In this document: one piece after another, positions 1-11,195 of the stretch
Layout of the letters: the number at the start of each line of letters is the position of its first letter
How positions within the stretch are numbered: position 1 is the stretch's first letter
Source of the DNA: Halocafeteria seosinensis
Taxonomy: Eukaryota > Sar > Bigyra > Bicosoecida
DNA: 50,871 nucleotides
Assembly: GCA_001687465.1 (NCBI GenBank)
Contig: LVLI01000584.1
Location: 1-50,871, forward strand
Direction of reading: 5' to 3'
The notes under the pieces: model-generated
The model's database searches: none
Told to the model about the DNA's origin: nothing
What the model saw: the letters and a program-made list of their open reading frames with translations, nothing else
Position numbers and translations under genes: made by a program

Positions 1-755
1 ATAATATGGTTAGTTTTTGAAGAAGAAATAATATAAAGTTCTTTACTTTTGAGAAACAAACAATACTTTTCTGCGTCAGAGGATAACGGCATAGCGAAGA
101 AGGAAATCGCCATAGATAAGAGATTTTAGTGTGTCCCTATTTTGCAGTAAAACATTCTCCTATGATTTGTCCCTGCAATATATGGACAGTAAAAATTCAA
201 CATACAAAAAGTGATATAGGATCTCATATATGTATTTGGGCAGAAACTAAAAAGTGATACAGAAAAAACCCTAACCATTAGTGAGTGAGTAATAGTTGTG
301 GATTTTAGGGTGTCCCTATTTTGCGGTAAAACATTCTCCTATGATTTGTCCCTGCAATATATGGACAGCAAAAATCATAATAAAAAAGCTAATTTATATA
401 GAGTTTTTGAAGAAAACAAATAAAAAAGTATAATTTTAGAAGGAAGTTTTAAATGAAGAAAGGAAAGGGAGTAAATGGTATTTTGGGGCATAAAAAACAA
501 TAACTGTTAGTGAGGTGGAGTAACAGTTTGGTTATGGATTTTAGGGTGTCCCTATTTTGCGGTAAAACATTCTCCTATGGTTGGTCCCTGCAATATATGG
601 GCAGTAAAAAATTCAAAATAAAAAAAGTAACATAGTCACTAAATTAAAGACTAAGTAAAAGAAAAATAGGGGGGAAATATTCTGGGAGAAAACAGAATTA
701 TTTCAATAAACGTAGAAGACTTCGGGGATGTGGTGTAAAGCATAATTATTAATTT
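1..755 (+). repeat. Left terminal inverted repeat with three subrepeats
   Basis: AT-rich arm with three copies of a ~58-base core that begins TGTCCCTATTTTGC and ends ATATATGG(A/G)CAG, at about 132-189, 311-368 and 547-603. The first two starts lie 179 bases apart and the second and third 236 apart. The arm ends around a block resembling GTAGAAGACTTCGGGGATGT near 711-730, which has an inverted partner near 4,110-4,130. No coding potential is seen. Confidence 0.75.
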
Positions 756-1200
756 GTTCAATGTGAAAACAAATTAAGAATTAATCAATCAATTAGGCCA
801 TTTCATGGACATATAAACGTCTCTCTTGTACATTAGACATATCACTAGCTACCAGTTTATCATTAGCACCAGTATCTTTATAAAACCCTACATTACTACC
901 TTCTGCCCCTTTAATATGGACACTTGGAATATTATTACTATTTTGAATGTGAGAAAGATTAGATGGACCATAACAGTATCTCACGAGATACAATGAAAGG
1001 GATTTTTAGCACTTTCAAAACCGGCACTAGCAGCAGTAGATCTATCATTACCGGTTCCATCAATAACATCATCAATAGGCTCCCTACTACCAGTGCATAA
1101 GAAAACTAAGAAAACAAGGGACCGCACTATACCTACAGAGAAAAGTGAGTAATGCAATGTAGAGGATACGTTACATCTTCACTTTTTCAACTTATCCATT

Positions 1201-3607
1201 CTAGAAGTCTGCCCGTATATCCCTCTCAGACATATTTCGGTTTCGCAGCAGGTGATCAACGTTTTCGCCTATACTCCTAGACTGCTCCTGGATTCTCGCA
1301 ATAATGGCTTTCTCGAAATCATTGCAATGCTTTTCAGAGTCAGCGTTGTAGTCCAAACCACTACCCCAAAGAACGGCCTTCTCGTCTGAGGGCACAATTT
1401 CATCGCTGGCCCTCGAGAACCACGCACTTACGTCCTCAGTCACCAGATGAAGTTGTTCATTCCACGAGATGATATCAGAAAAGGTGTTCATCGATTCCAG
1501 AACTGTGTCCACTGGAAATCTCGTCAGGACATTGTCGATAATATAGGGGACATGCGCACCAACATCGTGGATCAACTGGTGGATTTCTGCTGTTATAGCA
1601 TCCAGAGTATCTGCAAGAAGTTGAAGAATATTTTTGCGCATGTTACCAGGGATAACGTTGCATGAAGACAACACTTGAAGTCTGTCCCTTATTGTAAGAT
1701 GTCTCTCCGTCAAGTTTTGCAGGACTTCTTGTCTTGGAACAGCCACATTTGTTGACCACTCACAGCCTGCTTGATTAGCTTCCTGAAGAATATTTAGAGT
1801 GGCTTGTAGATCTATGGAGATATTCTTCAGCTCAGAACGACGGATAGAATATTCAGCGGACTGAAATTCTGGTCGTTCATTCAAATTAAAGGCAGAAGTG
1901 CCTCGGTTATGTTCTCGTAGGCGATCGAGTTCTTCAGACCAGCATCCGGTCAAGAGCTCTCGTGTAAGACTCACTAGGAAAGGGCCCAAACTACGGAACT
2001 TCGTATCATCGCGCTTCAAACCCCACTCGATGAAGCTGCAAACAAACGCCACATCGAGTCGGGATGAGAAAAGTGACCCAAACACCTGGGAAGGGCGCTC
2101 TCGAAACTTGAGCACACGGAAAACAATTCCGAGGTAAACAAGGTAATCCTCTTCCAGCAATGCAAGTAAAGCAGTTTTCTCGAGCGACGAAAGCTCATTG
2201 GTATGGTTGACGTATTTCACAGCCTCCTTCCAACTATCGTCATACTGTTCAAGAACGAACAAGAGCCTATCAATCATGATCACGTAATGTCCCTTCCCTT
2301 CCATACGATCGATTTCCTCACCGCTGGGTCCATCGTCACTATCACTGTCGCAATCCCGAGCCCCAGTTAGACATTTGTATGCACCGTCTTCTCGAATTTC
2401 AGCCCAGACTTTTTCATCGACGTCGTCCGCCACTACAGGTGCATCTTGTGGAGTTTCGGTTTCCGTTTCCGTTCTCACAGCCCATAGAGAGCTGGCGGTA
2501 CGGAGGTAGTCTTCAACCGATATTGATGGCTTGCGTATTTCCAACATCCAATGATGTTTTTCTTTAGGATCTGGACGCCATTCTAAGGTTTCATGGTACT
2601 GTTGAGGGATCAAACCTACCTTGGATTTCATTCCCTCTTGCGGTACCATCACCTTCTGACCTGGTAATTGTTGAATCTTCTTAATGTTATCCCAAAAGGA
2701 CAAGCCCATTCTCTCGTTTGCAGCCTTTGGGAGAAGAACTTTTGACGGGTCGAATTCATTCCTCGGCTTCACCACAATATCCTTCGCATATGGCAGCGGA
2801 ACCTCGCGGAGCTTTTCAGGCGTGTACGCGAGCGTACCTATTTTCCCGTTCGGTTCGTTAATGTAGTGAACTCGCATCGAAATACCATCAGGATCGCTCT
2901 TCGGAGATGATCTTCGAACAAAGATCCACATTGGTGTTTTGTCCGTTGGACTACCTCCAACTTCACCTTTAGGTATGTTGCGGAATTCCTTCCGATACAT
3001 CTTAACGGGAGGACCGCCTTCAAAAAGAGCAGACCCCTTGAACCATAATAATGTCACAAGATAGTATATGTCAAATTTCACCTACTACCTTCGCCGGATG
3101 CAGCCGCGACAGAGAAGCGATGAAGGAACTGTGTCTCCTGCAAACCGAAAGTACAATCGTTTAGATGTTTTTCGCTAGTGTGCAAATAGCCAAGTGTCCT
3201 TTGCAAGATTGCCACAGTCTTAAGGCCAACACACTTGGAAAGGATGAATTGGAAATATTGAACAACATCTGATGTGTAGGATATCTAAATTTGATTCATT
3301 CCACTAATTGTCTTGCGAGCTTAATCACTTTCGCATCCTGTGACAACATTCTCGAGCTGAAAACTTCTTGAAGTTCGATGAGACGAAAGCGATATTTTTG
3401 TCCCCTTTACTTTCCCCTGTCTCTTGACCCTCCACACAACAACTCAAAACACGATTATGTAGGTGAGCCCTGCATGCTCCAGCAAACAAAAAAGAAATTC
3501 AAATTGTGGCAGCTTTGATGACGTACTTGCACCTTGGGTCTGAACGTGGATGAAAACGGGCGGGGAACCCTACGGGAAAAGCGGCGAAACCACTGCTGTT
3601 GAAGCAT
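1201..3607 (-). CDS. Predicted mitochondrial protein of unknown function (3 exons)
   Basis: Inferred join on the minus strand: 3527-3607, 3089-3137, 1201-3017, giving 648 residues. The large last exon is a clear open frame. It has no good ATG before 3,000, so I traced upstream. Exon 1 encodes an Arg/Ser/Phe-rich, acid-free N-terminus (MLQQQWFRRFSRRVPRPF...) typical of a mitochondrial presequence. Donor GTACGT and acceptor TTTGCAG bound the first intron; the second is a 71-base intron that keeps phase 1. The body has an acidic stretch around residue 220-250 (DCDSDSDDGPSGEE) and a mostly helical C-terminal half. I recognise no family. It sits between the inverted arms, so it is either element cargo or an ordinary gene trapped between two repeat copies. 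A simpler alternative is a single-exon start at ATG 3,000. The last exon is fairly sure, the first two less so. Confidence 0.55.
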
Positions 3608-4094
3608 TGTGGTCGTGTTGCTCTCTAAGAAGAAAATACCAGCAAAGCGTATAGTCAATGCACACAAAAACCTCGATTGAAACAACGTCGTAACAACTCT
3701 CAATCAGTGTCAACTACTGATTAGAGTGAATATAAGACTTTGTATCAAATTGTATGTTCAAGCGAAGTCCGCCGCGGCTAGGCTGGTTGGTATTCCTGAA
3801 AACAGCCGTCCCCACGGTCCAATCCCCACCCCGTTCTCGCCATCCCCATCCCCATGAAGCATTCTTAACTTACTGACTCACAATGAAAAATGGAAAATGG
3901 TCTATCATTGAGGGTAATACTGTTCATTCTTTAAGCATATGCTCAATCGAATTTAGCCATGATAGCAGCATAGTTCCTGGTCCGTTGGTAGTGGTCCAAC
4001 TAGTGGACTTCTCACAACGGGCTCTTGTACAACGTCATTCTCTATAATTGCTTGTAGAAGATGACGATGATGATGAAGGAGAGGCTGATACAGG
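3608..4094. other. Intergenic, no gene seen
   Basis: Between the putative mitochondrial-protein gene and the right arm. It contains a C-rich low-complexity patch (about 3,805-3,860, CCCCATCCCCATCCCCA-like) and no open frame of convincing character. Confidence 0.5.
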
Positions 4095-4620
4095 GTTCGG
4101 CTTTACACCACATAGGAGAAGTCCTCTACGTTTATTGAAATAATTTATTGTAATTTTTTGTTTTATCCCCTTAATTCTCCTTTACTTCATTTCCCCCAAA
4201 TATCTCCCACCTTTCGTGACTATATTACTTTTTTTATTTTGAATTTTTTGCTGTCCATATATTGCAGGGACAAACCGTAGGAGAATGTTTCACCGCAAAA
4301 TAGGGACACCCTAAAATCCATAACTATTACTCCACCTCACTAATAGTTATTGTTTCTTATCACTTCCTAGTTTTTCCCCATACTACATAGTTTTAGCTCC
4401 TATCTGACTTTTTGTATGTTGAAATTCTTGCTGTCCATATATTGCAGGGACAAATCATAGGAATGTTTTACTGCAAAATAGGGACACCCTAAAATCTCTT
4501 ATCTATGGCGATCTCCTCTCTTCGCTGTGCCGTTATCCTCTGACGCAGAAAAGTATTGTTTCTTTCTCCAAAGTAAAGGACTTTATATTATTTCTTCTTC
4601 AAAAACTAACCATATTATTT
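4095..4620 (-). repeat. Right terminal inverted repeat with two subrepeats
   Basis: Inverted counterpart of the left arm. Two core copies lie at about 4,251-4,308 and 4,431-4,487, 180 bases apart, matching the 179-base spacing of the outer two left copies. The arm ends in an inverted copy of the window's first bases. It is shorter than the left arm because one subrepeat is missing. Confidence 0.75.
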
Positions 4621-5093
4621 TTACCTAATATATCATTCCTAAATTCTCAAAATATGAATTTCAAAAAATTTAATCCAAATATAGATTTNANTTTCTCCAA
4701 ATGTAAATTTTATTTTCCAAATCTAAAAATTATTCATCCAAATTTATTTTCTATCTCCCGCGGGAGATAGTTGTCAGGGTAACAATTTTGGCACGACAAT
4801 AAATGGTTGACATTGCGAAACAAAATGTTGGAAATTGCCTATACTACTTTGTACCCCGTGTTTGCGAAGAGTTTTTGAACTCGGGTTCTCAAGCATGAAA
4901 GAAGTATCCTACAGCACAAGCGGGCGGTAGTGGTTCACACATCGTGCTTTACAGCTATCGGCTGCAAGTGAATCGATGTTCCTTTCAATAAGTTTACATC
5001 CAAATTTGAATTGGATTAAAGTCCTGGTGAAGAATTCTTATCGAACAGTTAACTCTGCTTAAGTGCGCTATTCGCGAAAACAGGGATAACGAA
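4621..5093. other. AT-rich flank and carboxypeptidase upstream region; two ambiguous bases
   Basis: AT-rich sequence outside the right arm, with undetermined bases (N) at about 4,689 and 4,691. After about 4,760 the composition returns to that of the gene-dense region, upstream of the carboxypeptidase start. No gene is seen. Confidence 0.5.
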
Positions 5094-6978
5094 ATGGTGT
5101 TCTCCCACAAAAAGGTGCTGCTTTCAGGTTTTATGCTAGCCATAGCATGCTTTCCCAATTTATATGAAGCCCAAGGAGCTATTGAAAGTGACCGCATACA
5201 GTCACTCCCCGGTATGTTACATTTGGAAAAAGATAATTCTGGTTCTCGTTTCGGAGTTCCACTCATCAATGGCTCACACACAGAGCCATGCATAAGGGGT
5301 GTTGGGGGCATAGCCTATCTCCAAATGTGCACAGAAAACCAGTGGACACTTTGGTATGACGCTATGTCATTTTAGTAGTCCAAATAAGCTCTGCAGCATT
5401 CGAAGAGCTACGGCTTGAAGTCCGCACCAGATTCTAGTTGACCCTAATCGCAACTTCATTGGAGCTTCTCCTTCGTGCTTGTCCTGCAGGATGGAATGGT
5501 GCTCTTCCGACAAAACAGTACAGTGGATACTTTGCTGTTGAGCATGGAAGCAAGCACCTGCATTATTGGTTTGTGGAATCGGAAAACAATCCGTCGACGG
5601 ATCCGGTGATCGCCTGGTATAACGGGGGACCAGGTTGCAGCTCACTTATGGGATTCTTCACGGAGAATGGTCCGTTTGCAATCAATGTGACTCAGAACGG
5701 GCCCATTCTTGTCGAGCGTCCGACCCGTTGGAACAAGTTTGCGAAGTAAGTGTGAGGCTCCTGATGAACACTTACTGTAATCGATAGCATATATGCCTGC
5801 GGCTTACAATGTGCAGTGTCGTCTACTTCGAATCCCCAGCGGGAGTCGGGTTCAGCTACGCTAATTCGGAAGCCGGCCTTACGACAAATGACTCGGAAAC
5901 CGCAGATAACAATTATGAAGCTCTAATGAAGTTCTTTGAAGGATTCAGCGAGTACCGTTCCAACCAGCTATTTTTGACTGGGGAAAGCTACGCTGGTATT
6001 TACGTTCCTACACTCGCGCATTTGGTACTGAAAAGAGACAACCGTCTTAATTTGAAAGGCATCATGGGTATGTTGTCCAAGTCTCCGATGTAGGCAATCG
6101 CAGTCAGAACAAAGTTTTCACAATTCGCTTCGTGCAGTCGGAAACGGATGTACAGGCAATGACATTGGCGTCTGCGGAGGATACAATGCAAAGTATTTGT
6201 CTGAATTTCTGGGACGTAAGGGCCTCTTCAGCGAAAAACTGTACGAGACTATTCGGAAGCAGTGCACTGATTGGAGAAACCGCTCTTCTAAGTGCCAAGA
6301 TGCCCTCCGCCAAATGCATCAAGAGGTCGGCGCAATCAATGTTTACAACGTATATGCTCCGTGCATTGATACAGGGGACTCTGCCTCATTCGAGGATCCA
6401 GTCATCGGGAAGTTACGGAAGACTCTGTTTCAAACATCTAGTGGATATGGCCCGGAACCTCAACCTGGACCTCTCCAGTGTATCAACGGTGGCCCATCGG
6501 AGACTTATTTAAATCAAGCCAGCGTCCGTTCGGCATTGCATGTAGGAAGTGAAAGTACGACGGGGAAGTGGACCACATGTACAAACGCTTTGAATTATAC
6601 CAGCACCCAATCAAATGAGCCGAAAAATATTTACCCGGATTTGATAAACAATTATCGTGTGTTGATCTACAATGGCGACGCTGATGGCTCTGTTCCGTAC
6701 TTGGACAACGAAGAATGGACCAGCAATATGAGTATTCCTGTCAAGAGCAAGTGGAGGCCTTGGTATGTGGACAACCAAGTTGCAGGTTACGTCACCAAGT
6801 ACGAAAATGACTTTGCCTTCCTTACAGTTAAAGGAGCTGGTCACGTAAGTTGCCATGACGACGAAATCCTATCTTCAAAAAATATCTCTGCATTACGGTT
6901 GCCGATCTGCCGCAGATGGTACCGGAATTTAAACCTGAGCAAGCTTATGCCATGGCCTACAGGTTTATCATGGAGTAA
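5094..6978 (+). CDS. Serine carboxypeptidase (S10 family), copy 1
   Basis: Join 5094-5211, 5490-5745, 5817-6067, 6138-6844, 6916-6978; 464 residues. Peptidase family S10 enzymes remove C-terminal amino acids and act in vacuoles/lysosomes or outside the cell. The N-terminus is a signal peptide (hydrophobic segment about residues 7-24). Family marks in order: [17 protein letters not shown] after exon 1, substrate-binding [20 protein letters not shown], nucleophile motif GESYAG (Ser about 182), the Asp region [10 protein letters not shown], and the catalytic His of KGAGH as the last residue of exon 4. The last exon encodes the typical tail [16 protein letters not shown]. All introns have GT/AG ends and phases close exactly. 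Length is normal for the family. Copy 2 at 9,258-10,928 has the same five-exon plan and the same length, so the two are a duplicate pair. Confidence 0.93.
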
Positions 6979-7636
6979 CATCTTTGAATTCAAATCCATT
7001 CGTCATGCGAATGCCTCAGTGGCATCAAACAGCAGATGAAACAGGGAATGATCCCTACAGCACTCACGTTAAGAGGATTACTTTGGGGATTTGCTCACAG
7101 AATGGTGCGCTTATGGTCGAAATATTTGGACTATTCCAGCATATACAATAGATTGTGTACATTGTGGTATACAAATGTTCGCCCGTGTATTTGTCCTCTG
7201 GTTAACTCTCACTTCTTCACTTCCACTTCCTCACTTCCTGAGAAGTCCTGAGAACCTCCTCGCACTATCCAATTTTCTTTTCAACAAAAACTCACTGTCA
7301 ACCCTTCACCACTTATTTTATCTCGGTTAAGTTCTATTCCGGGCTGTTTGAGTCACGGTCTTCGCATTTGCACCTCATTAACGATTCCACTCCACCATGC
7401 TGATCATGCTGGTGCCGACGGACCGTGCCGTCCGAGTCGTCCCCCGAGGGTCCCCGTGCCCTGTACCGCACCATGGAGCGGGGACGCGGTGGCCAATATC
7501 TCATAAAAACCCAATTCTAGCTATCTTTTTGATTTGTATTCATTTTTGATATATCATCGCGTTCGCGTTGCTCCTGCATTACCACACGAATAGTTTCGAG
7601 CGTCCTAGACGCTAAAACACGGAACTTCAACTTGCC
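6979..7636. other. Intergenic between carboxypeptidase 1 and the DSN1-like gene
   Basis: Holds the 3' flank of the carboxypeptidase and the upstream region of the next gene. A GC-rich patch of G/C clusters lies at about 7,410-7,490. Short open frames here look like chance. Confidence 0.5.
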
Positions 7637-9140
7637 ATGGAACGGGAGGTGAAAGGATTCAAGTACCGTCCTAAACGGCCGTCGGAAGGATCTGCCTCGC
7701 ATACAACGACTGCTGGCTCCCAAGCAACACAAACACGTCGACAGCAGCGGCAAAGTACGGGGACTAACACCACGCCGGGATTAGCGCGTGCAGAGCCGAA
7801 TAAGCGAAGGAGCGAGGGATCTTCCAATAGAGAGTCTAAACGCCAGAAATCGACAGCGACTTCGCCTTCCTTGCCCTCTGACACGCAGCACGGGGGTACC
7901 CAGGGCCAAGAAGAGCCCTCATCATCCTCGGATGAGAGCGTTGTTCAGCGTAAAAGAAGCGGCGCTCGGTTTCAATCCCCTTCTTCAAAGTCCTCCCCAG
8001 GACCACAGTCGGCGAAGCAAGTCCCAACGTATCCGCAAGTGGATTATGACAACCAAGTAGACTTTACATCGGACCAAAGAACGTCTGAAGCTCGATTGGG
8101 AGAAGTGCTTGATCGTCTCTTGCGACGTGAACTGAAGGAGGTGGAAAAAGTGTATACGGGAAAGCATGCTTACATCGCTGAAAATGGTAAGGACTGTTCT
8201 GGTTTTCAAAAAAAGGCATGGTTTATTATACTTCAGAACTTCAATTCTTAATTTCCCAGTGACGGAGGTTGCCAATACCCTTATCAACCGGGTAGAAGAT
8301 TTTCTTATGCAAGGTGGACTTCAACGTCGGAAAGAGAGGGGTTCCTCCACAGCAAAAGGCACCCCTGTAAGCTATCTAATTTACTCGTGGGTTAGGATGA
8401 GCTTTACAGAAGCGTGTACGCAGTCCTCATCGCAGGATAGTAAATATAATGTGGAACTAGTAAATCAAAAAGCTGTTCTTCGCAAGCTAATGGAAAATTA
8501 CGCAAATGAGTTGAATCAATGGAAGAAGATCGAGGTAAGTTACTGTGGGATTGTTATTCTCAAACGTTTTGCTCGATCTAGTACCTTTTGGGGTCTTTGT
8601 TTCCAGGAAAGATGCGCTGCTCCCAGTGGAGAATCTCTCCATTCTCTATTGGATGACTCGGAGAGTACTAGGTCTGGAAAGGCTTCAGACGCGGACTATG
8701 ACCAACAATATTTCAATTCGTATTCATTTGCTAACGACGTGATACAACGAAATAAGTTCGGGGAAGAAGTTGCTGACAAGTTAAGTTTGTACTCCGATAG
8801 TATCAAAGCCCTATTCCGCAAAGCAGAAACGGTAGCTAAGGATGCTAAAGAAGCAACGGATACTGCGGCGGCAGATTTACGCGGGAAGACATTTCGGAAT
8901 TACAGTGAAGTTGATAGGCCGTCTCATTTGGTCAAGAAGCTGGCTGAGAAGACCCCAGAGAAGAAGAATAAGTCTAGTGCAGATTCGCCCCCACCAAAGA
9001 CGAAAGATATTCAAGGGACGAGTAATACACGTAACAGTCCTCGCCGAAGAGACCAGTCTGCTCCCCTAAAGGAAACAGGAGGGATGACAGGAGCCTTGCT
9101 TGCGTCTGCTAAACAGAAGGATAATAACTTGTTTCAGTAG
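7637..9140 (+). CDS. Coiled-coil nuclear protein, candidate kinetochore DSN1/Mis13
   Basis: Join 7637-8186, 8260-8366, 8436-8534, 8607-9140; 429 residues, all introns GT/AG and in phase. Residues 1-135 are basic, Ser/Thr-rich and disordered with nuclear-signal-like clusters (KRRSEG, KRQK). A helical core follows: TSEARLGEVLDRLLRREL, then NTLINRVEDFL, then NVELVNQKAVLRKLMENY ending in LNQWKKIE. The C-terminus has another helix (FGEEVADKLSLYSDSIKALF) and a Lys/Pro-rich tail. This order (disordered N-terminus, short helical module, 'N...L...L...W' coiled coil) resembles DSN1 of the MIS12 kinetochore complex, which links CENP-C to NDC80. I infer this from pattern only; another coiled-coil chromatin protein is possible. 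It sits between two convergent carboxypeptidase genes. Confidence 0.75.
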
Positions 9141-9257
9141 TTGACAGTGGATTCATACCGTCAGGGTGGCTCACTATCTATCGCGGAGAACCAATGACGT
9201 CTAGTAGTATGTAGAGATACTTCGTGGCACCAGGTGCATTGACGTACAACGCCACCG

Positions 9258-10928
9258 TTACATCTGTTTGTTGAAAACAAATCGATAGGTCATAGCGTAT
9301 GCTTGCTCGGGCTTGAATTGCGGTACCATCTGCGAACGTTAACACAATGATACAGTAGTTCTACTACGTTTGGAAATTACGAGCTTTCGGTAAATACTTA
9401 CATGACCAGATCCCTTCACGGTGATGAAACCGAATTCTTGCTCGTATTGAGTATAGTAGCCAGCGACTTGGTCATTGACATACCATGGTCTCCATGCACT
9501 CTTCTGGGGGATATTCATATTGCTCGTCCACTCTTCGTTGTCGGTGTAAGGGACACAGGAATCGGAATCTCCATTGTAGATCAAGACTCGATAGTTCTTG
9601 ATTAAGTCCGGGTAAATATACTTTGGTTCGTTCTTCTGCGTCATTGTGTAGGCCAAATTTGAGCAAGGTTTCCACTTGCCCGTAACGTTTTCGCTGGCGA
9701 CGTGCAACGCAGAGCGGACGCTGACTTGGTTCAGATAGGCTTCTTGAGGAGCATTGTTGCCGCATGATACAGGCCCAGGCTGGGGCTTTACAGACACTTT
9801 TGTAGACGCGGCTGCATCGCGTTGGGCATCTCTCAAGGATTGAGGAAGAAGTGGGTTCTCGAAAGAGGATGATGAGCCGGTGTTAATACAAGGAGCATAA
9901 ACATCATACACATCTACTGGACCAACTTCCGCATGCATCTGTTTTAATGCTGCTTGACAATTTGAAGAAGGGTGAACCCAGTCGGTACATTCGCTCTTGA
10001 TCGTTTCGTAGACCTTATCACTGAATAGCCCCTTCCCTCCAAGTAACGCGGAGACGTATTTCGGTCCAAGAGGACTGCACGTTCCCACATCATTGCCCGT
10101 GCAACCATTACCGACTGAGCAATCGAAAGCAAATCATATGGAAATTGGGTAAGAATAATATCTGTGACAAATTGGGCCTTACCCATGATTCCTTTGAGGT
10201 TCAGTTGGTTGCTCCTCTTGAGTACGAGGTAAGCTAAAGTTGGCACATAGACACCAGCATAGCTCTCTCCTGTCAAAAAGAGTTCATGAGACCGATATTG
10301 ACTGTAGGCGTCGAAGAACTTTACGAGAGCTTCGTAGTTGTCGTTTGCGGTCACAGAGTCGTTGGTAGTGTATCCTCTGGTCGATTCAGCGTAACTGAAT
10401 CCAACTCCCGCTGGAGACTCGAAATACAATACACTGAGCACACAGAGAAAAAAGGAAAGGTAAGTAGCCTAGATCCATTTGTCAAGATGCACAGTCTTAC
10501 TTGGCAAATTTATTCCATCTCGTAGAGCGTTCCACGAGGATGGGCCCATTATCGGTGAGGTTGACAGCGAAAGGTCCATTCTCAGTAAGGAACCCTAGGA
10601 CCGAGCTGCATCCTGGGCCTCCATTGTACCAGGCAACCACAGGATCCTTGTCCGGATCGTTTTCAGATTCCACAAACCAGTAGTGCAAATGTTTTGTTCC
10701 ATCGGCCACGGAAAAGTATCCACTATAGTGCTTGCTGGGAAGCGCGCCGCTCCAACCTGCAGTAGCATGTTGTCCTGAAGGGGGCCGGCCATATATACGG
10801 GTTAACTAAGCAGCAAGCAACATACCCGGCAAAGATTGCACCCGATCGGCTTCTATGGCACCTTGTGAGCCCCCGACCATGAAGCTACACACGGTCACTA
10901 CGGCAGCGACGAGGAATTGCAGGGACAT
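9258..10928 (-). CDS. Serine carboxypeptidase (S10 family), copy 2
   Basis: Minus-strand join of 10826-10928, 10501-10756, 10183-10433, 9402-10114 and 9258-9329; 464 residues. The signal peptide starts MSLQFLVAAVVTVCSFM. It shares every catalytic mark with copy 1: [26 protein letters not shown], the Asp region YNGDSDSCVPY and KGSGH, followed by a tail beginning [12 protein letters not shown]. Exons 2 and 3 have exactly the same lengths as in copy 1 (256 and 251 bases) and all intron phases agree. The two genes converge on the DSN1-like gene, so the pair arose by an inverted duplication, or by a duplication followed by inversion. Amino-acid divergence is substantial (compare the region after VGNGCTGND), so the event is not recent. 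The start lies 267 bases from the divergently read EF-hand gene. Confidence 0.93.
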
Positions 10929-11195
10929 TGTACACACGCAACACCTGTCTGGTATTATCTATGTCACCCGAAAATATACACGACAACAACTGATTATCAG
11001 GAGCGAACAGAGAAGAAGAACAAACATCATCAACTACACAGGTCCTCTATATACTATACTGAGGGCCTTCCTAGACTCCAGGCGCGGCCCGCACGAGCTG
11101 TCTGTCGCTGAGTTCGACCCCCAACTTCAACTTGTTGTTTAGAGATACGTGTATGAAGGCATTTGATTGAATGAGTCCCGCGTTTCACTAACACA
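10929..11195. promoter_or_regulatory. Shared divergent promoter region
   Basis: These 267 bases separate the starts of carboxypeptidase 2 (minus) and the EF-hand gene (plus), so both promoters must lie here or overlap the first exons. A TATA-like run (CTATATACTATAC) is present near 11,046-11,058. No specific operator is recognised. Confidence 0.35.

Larger units (their letters stand above)
1..4620. mobile_element. Long-TIR element (about 4.6 kb) enclosing one gene
   Basis: The first ~755 bases recur in inverted orientation at about 4,095-4,620. The outermost left bases (ATAATATGGTTAGTTTTTGA) match the reverse complement of the right end near 4,600-4,618, and the innermost shared block (TTTCAATAAACGTAGA, left ~701-716) recurs inverted near 4,125-4,140. 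The arms frame about 3.3 kb holding a gene at 1,201-3,607. Long inverted arms of repeated subunits are typical of foldback or Mutator-like elements, but I see no transposase, so the family is unassigned. The left end coincides with the window edge, so target-site duplications cannot be checked on that side. Confidence 0.6.

Noticed and set aside
793-993. 66-codon minus-strand frame next to the left inverted arm
   Set aside because: AT-rich, short, no domain, and no supporting splice or paralogue evidence.
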